A stretch of 37,004 bases of DNA. Origin: Erysipelotrichaceae bacterium. Its GTDB lineage: Bacteria; Bacillota_I; Bacilli_A; Erysipelotrichales; Erysipelotrichaceae. The stretch is taken from NCBI GenBank assembly GCA_024684175.1, contig JAIKXJ010000066.1, forward strand, positions 1 through 37,004, in the 5' to 3' direction. The notes beneath the pieces are model-generated. The model was not told the origin of the DNA, searched no databases, and saw only the letters and a program-made list of their open reading frames with translations. Every line of letters starts with the position of its first letter. The stretch's first letter is position 1. This document shows positions 34,654-37,004 of this stretch, one piece after another. Made by a program: the position numbers and the translations under genes.

Positions 34654-36067
34654 ACGCTTTCTTGATATCAAAATAAAACTTGGAATATTCCCCTTTCAAG
34701 GACTCTACCCCGCACTCCATGCCGTGGGCTTGTATGAGCTCTTTGGCTAGAGACAGACCGATCCCCGATCCGATATGATGACGCCTGTGTTCCTTATCCA
34801 CCTTATAGTAGCGGTCCCAGACGTTATTCAAGTCCTGCCGATCGATGCCCTCACCGTTGTCATAGACATAGACCCGTACGACGTCTTCCAGTTCTTCGCT
34901 TCCCAGGATGATCTTCTGTTTCTCCTTGTCGTTATAATTGAGCGAATTGTTGATGAAATTATACAAGACCTGCTTGATGCGTTTGACATCGACTTCGACC
35001 GTTTCATCCGCTTTGCAGTCCATCAGCAGTTCGATCCCCTGGGTCTCGCAGTACTTTTCATATTGTCTGTAAACGCCCGTCAGCAGATCGGAGATCGAGA
35101 TCTTCTCTTTATGCAGTTCCAGTTTGATCGCATCGATCTTGGAAATGTCGATCAGATCATCGACCAGGGTGGAAAGCCGCTTTGCCTCGTCGATAATGAC
35201 ATTGATGTTTTCTTCGGTATTCTCTTCCGGCAGATCGCGGATCATCTCCCCATAGCCGACGATCATCGTCAGAGGTGTGCGCAGATCATGCGAGACGTTG
35301 CCCAGAAGCTCCTTCTTGGCTTTTTCCGCCTTCAATATATCTTCATTGGCTTCCTCCAGAGTCTTGTTGAGTTCTTCGAACTCCATCGACCCCGTTTTGA
35401 CCAGCGAGGGATCATATTCTCCCTTGGAAAGGTTCTTGGATTCGAAATTGATCTGTTTGATCGGCGAGATGATATAGCGTGATATGAAGAACGCAAGAAG
35501 CAGCGTCATCAGCAGGATGATCGCCAGGATCAGCAGATATTGTGACTTGATCGTCGAAATGGTCGTATTCAGCGGTGTGATGCCCGAAGAGACCATGACC
35601 ATGACTGTTTTCTCATCGTATGTGAGCAGCTTGGCAAAAATATAGACATTTTCCGGTTTGTCCATGAAATGACGCTGATAGCGGAAATTATCAAAAAGCT
35701 TTTCCTTCTCTTCCGTCTCATCGACCTCGGAGGCGATCGCATTGACCGTCGCATTATCGATGCCTCTCAATGTACAGGCGCCGGTATAAGAAAGATCCGG
35801 ATCGTTGGAAACGACACGGACACAGACCTCGTTGGACATCGAAAGATGTTCGATCAGTTCATCAAAGTCATCTTCCCCTACCAACAAAGCTACATTTTCA
35901 CCGGTGCTCCTCAGTGACTTGATCTTATTGGCCTTATAAAAATCGTCCAGGAACGTCGTCTGAACGAAATAGACCAGACCCATGACACTGACGACGAACG
36001 CCAGCAGGATCACCGTCAGCTGCAAAGCCAGACTATATTTCTTTTTCAAAGCGGTATCCCACACCAC
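34652..36067 (-). CDS. Sensor histidine kinase
   Basis: A membrane histidine kinase of 471 residues if started at the GTG at 36067. Membrane helices lie at about residues 12-36 and 175-198, with an extracellular sensor domain of about 140 residues between them. A HAMP-like linker (SRYIISPIKQINFES) leads to the phosphorylated H260 in GNVSHDLRTPLTMIVGYGEM. The ATPase domain has N-box NFINNSLNYN, GEGI and GIGLSLAKEL. It overlaps the response regulator gene by 35 nt. The start is uncertain: a TTG at 36049 with upstream GTGGGA would give MKKKYSLAL. Signal unknown; the sensor domain shows no family I can name. Confidence 0.9.
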   Translation of the reverse strand: MVWDTALKKKYSLALQLTVILLAFVVSVMGLVYFVQTTFLDDFYKANKIKSLRSTGENVALLVGEDDFDELIEHLSMSNEVCVRVVSNDPDLSYTGACTLRGIDNATVNAIASEVDETEEKEKLFDNFRYQRHFMDKPENVYIFAKLLTYDEKTVMVMVSSGITPLNTTISTIKSQYLLILAIILLMTLLLAFFISRYIISPIKQINFESKNLSKGEYDPSLVKTGSMEFEELNKTLEEANEDILKAEKAKKELLGNVSHDLRTPLTMIVGYGEMIRDLPEENTEENINVIIDEAKRLSTLVDDLIDISKIDAIKLELHKEKISISDLLTGVYRQYEKYCETQGIELLMDCKADETVEVDVKRIKQVLYNFINNSLNYNDKEKQKIILGSEELEDVVRVYVYDNGEGIDRQDLNNVWDRYYKVDKEHRRHHIGSGIGLSLAKELIQAHGMECGVESLKGEYSKFYFDIKKA

Positions 36068-36698
36068 GAATGGTCGTTATATAATTGCCGTATTCTTTCA
36101 GGTCTTTCCTCAGCAGTTTCATATGCGTGTCAAGAGTGCGGTCATCCGAATCATATTCATAGCCCCAGACTTTGGATATGATCGACTGCCTTGTCAATGC
36201 ATTTCCCATATTCTTGAGCAGGTACAGCAGCAGTTCATATTCTTTATTTGCCATATCGACTCTTTTTCCGTCGATCGACACCATATGGGCGTCCTCATCG
36301 ACGACAAGCCCCTTCACCACGATCTTATTGGAGACCTTCATCTCCCTTTTTAAGATGACCTTGATACGCATCATGAGTTCCTTCAAAGAGAACGGTTTGG
36401 TCACATAATCCTCTGCCCCGATATCAAAACCGTAGATACGGTCGTATTCCTGTCCCAAAGCCGTCAGGAAGATGCAAGGAACATCCTTGATCTCTTTCAT
36501 CTTCTTCAGCGTCTCATAGCCGTCCATCTCCGGCATCATGATATCCAACACCACCAGATCGAAATCCTCATTCGAAAACTTCTGGAGCGCCTGTTTGCCA
36601 TCACACGCCAAAACACATTCGTGCCCTTCATGGACCGCATATTTTCCGATCATCTCTCTGATCTTTTCTTCATCATCAACGATCAATAGTTTTGCCAT
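36033..36698 (-). CDS. OmpR-family response regulator
   Basis: A 221-residue regulator with receiver domain (acidic pocket D8-D9, phosphorylated D52 in VVLDIMMPEMDG, lysine in VTKPFSLKEL) and a C-terminal winged helix (LTRQSIISKVWGYEYDSDDRTLDTHMKLLRKDL, TIRGVGYRFEK). Partner of the kinase that follows in the same operon. Immediately upstream of the sugar importer, but the target genes cannot be read from the sequence. GAGG lies 12 nt before the ATG, rather far for a ribosome binding site, and TAACAT 6 nt before it may give a leaderless transcript; TATAAT at 36767-36762 would give a leadered one. Confidence 0.95.
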   Translation of the reverse strand: MAKLLIVDDEEKIREMIGKYAVHEGHECVLACDGKQALQKFSNEDFDLVVLDIMMPEMDGYETLKKMKEIKDVPCIFLTALGQEYDRIYGFDIGAEDYVTKPFSLKELMMRIKVILKREMKVSNKIVVKGLVVDEDAHMVSIDGKRVDMANKEYELLLYLLKNMGNALTRQSIISKVWGYEYDSDDRTLDTHMKLLRKDLKEYGNYITTIRGVGYRFEKEI

Positions 36699-36765
36699 AA
36701 CTACATGTTAACCTCGAAATGTGAATTCCAACTGAATTTTTTCTTCCAATTTAATATTTTTATTA

Positions 36766-36771
36766 TATAAT
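36766..36771 (+). promoter_or_regulatory. -10 box of tRNA-Gln
   Basis: TATAAT 13 nt before the mature tRNA 5' end. The surrounding TATATAATA also offers a -10 box on the minus strand for the response regulator gene. Confidence 0.5.
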
Positions 36772-36784
36772 AGTTATTGTTCTT

Positions 36785-36859
36785 GCGGATTAGCCAAGCG
36801 GTAAGGCAGTGGACTCTGAATCCACCATTTCGAAGGTTCGAATCCTTCATCCGCAGCCA
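36785..36859 (+). tRNA. tRNA-Gln (anticodon CTG)
   Basis: A 75-nt cloverleaf with acceptor TGCGGAT/ATCCGCA, anticodon stem GTGGA/TCCAC, loop CTCTGAA (anticodon CTG, reads CAG), T-loop TTCGAAT and encoded CCA. It is the last chromosomal-type gene before the possible element edge, and tRNA 3' ends are common integration targets. Confidence 0.96.
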
Positions 36860-36867
36860 TTGTCTTT

Positions 36868-36899
36868 AAAAAGCCTTTATTTAAAGGCTTTTTTGTTTG
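36868..36899 (+). terminator. tRNA-Gln terminator
   Basis: AAAGCCTTTA and TAAAGGCTTT, a 2-nt centre (4-nt loop when the inner pair opens), followed by TTTGTTTG. Confidence 0.9.
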
Positions 36900-36921
36900 T
36901 CCTCAATGGCGCAAACGCCTT

Positions 36922-36954
36922 TTTGGCAAGAATTTGGCAAGATTTTGGCAAGAT
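36922..36954. repeat. Three tandem 11-bp repeats TTTGGCAAGAW
   Basis: TTTGGCAAGA followed by A, T and T begins at 36922, 36933 and 36944, exactly 11 bp apart. They lie between the tRNA-Gln terminator and the end of the next gene. Head-to-tail repeats of this size next to a tRNA are what arm-type sites for a tyrosine recombinase or excisionase look like. Confidence 0.75.
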
Positions 36955-37004
36955 TAGCGCTTGACCAGTGCCCGAAACTCTGGAATATCCGCCGTCAGAA
37001 AGAG
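36954..37004 (-). CDS. 3' end of an unidentified gene, possibly an integrase
   Basis: The last 16 codons of an open frame that enters from the right edge and ends LFLTADIPEFRALVKR then TAA. There is too little sequence to name a family. The position, with the 3' end facing a tRNA across direct repeats, is typical of a site-specific recombinase gene of an integrated element; that is inference from position only. Another minus-strand frame is open across this segment and through the repeats. Confidence 0.25.
   Translation of the reverse strand, partial: LFLTADIPEFRALVKR

Noticed and set aside
36033..36715. Response regulator as a firm leaderless case
   Set aside because: TAACAT 6 nt before the ATG is a weak -10 match and a better TATAAT further upstream would give a leadered mRNA, so I left it out of the count.

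Overview
The window looks like a chromosomal stretch of a low-to-moderate GC member of the Bacillota. It carries the delta subunit of RNA polymerase next to a DUF1934 gene, a CIRCE-controlled groES-groEL operon, an ECF-transporter energizing module, AGGAGG-type ribosome binding sites and many short intrinsic terminators. A FemAB-type peptidoglycan ligase, class II aldolase and OmpR-type two-component genes fit the same group. Erysipelotrichia is my best guess, but that is inference and no marker here settles it. Most content is housekeeping and most genes lie on the minus strand.

Layout. 1-3.7 kb: a partial trmB (-), an M24 peptidase (+) and pnp (-). 3.8-4.9 kb: a FemAB-like ligase gene (+) whose stop codon lies 1 nt before a tRNA-Thr(CGT). 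4.9-8.5 kb: ecfA1-ecfA2-ecfT-truA and a small membrane protein (-). 8.6-10 kb: a DUF1893 gene (-) and fba (+). 10-12.3 kb: HAD phosphatase-ispF-GNAT and DUF1934-rpoE (-). 12.3-14.5 kb: murD-murI (+). 14.5-18.1 kb: a PHP phosphoesterase, rubrerythrin, and an acyltransferase plus membrane protein (-). 18.1-22.4 kb: tRNA-Arg, an ABC exporter and groES-groEL (-). 22.4-25.5 kb: an envelope-type operon of GtrA-like protein, glycosyltransferase and secreted amidase (-). 25.5-30.1 kb: pepF with a HAD gene, gap, and a lipoprotein (-). 30.1-34.6 kb: a CUT1-type sugar ABC importer (-). 34.6-36.7 kb: a response regulator and sensor kinase (-). 36.8 kb to the end: tRNA-Gln(CTG), its terminator, three 11-bp direct repeats and the 3' end of a further gene, which looks like the edge of an integrated element.

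The most striking genome-scale signal is a repeated promoter arrangement. At least eight transcription units have a TATAAT-like -10 box 6-8 nt upstream of the start codon and no Shine-Dalgarno sequence, so their mRNAs should be leaderless. Abundant-protein genes (fba, gap, groES) and several others have ordinary leaders with good ribosome binding sites. Other points for follow-up are the Fem-ligase/tRNA-Thr linkage, a glycosyltransferase with a MarR-like C-terminal region, a solute-binding protein with both a lipobox and a C-terminal membrane helix, a palindrome filling the promoter spacer of the lipoprotein gene, and an AT-rich periodic palindrome array downstream of the ABC exporter. I saw no CRISPR array, insertion sequence, rRNA or recognisable riboswitch. 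Apart from the FemAB-tRNA linkage and the element edge, I found no clear multi-gene novel system.
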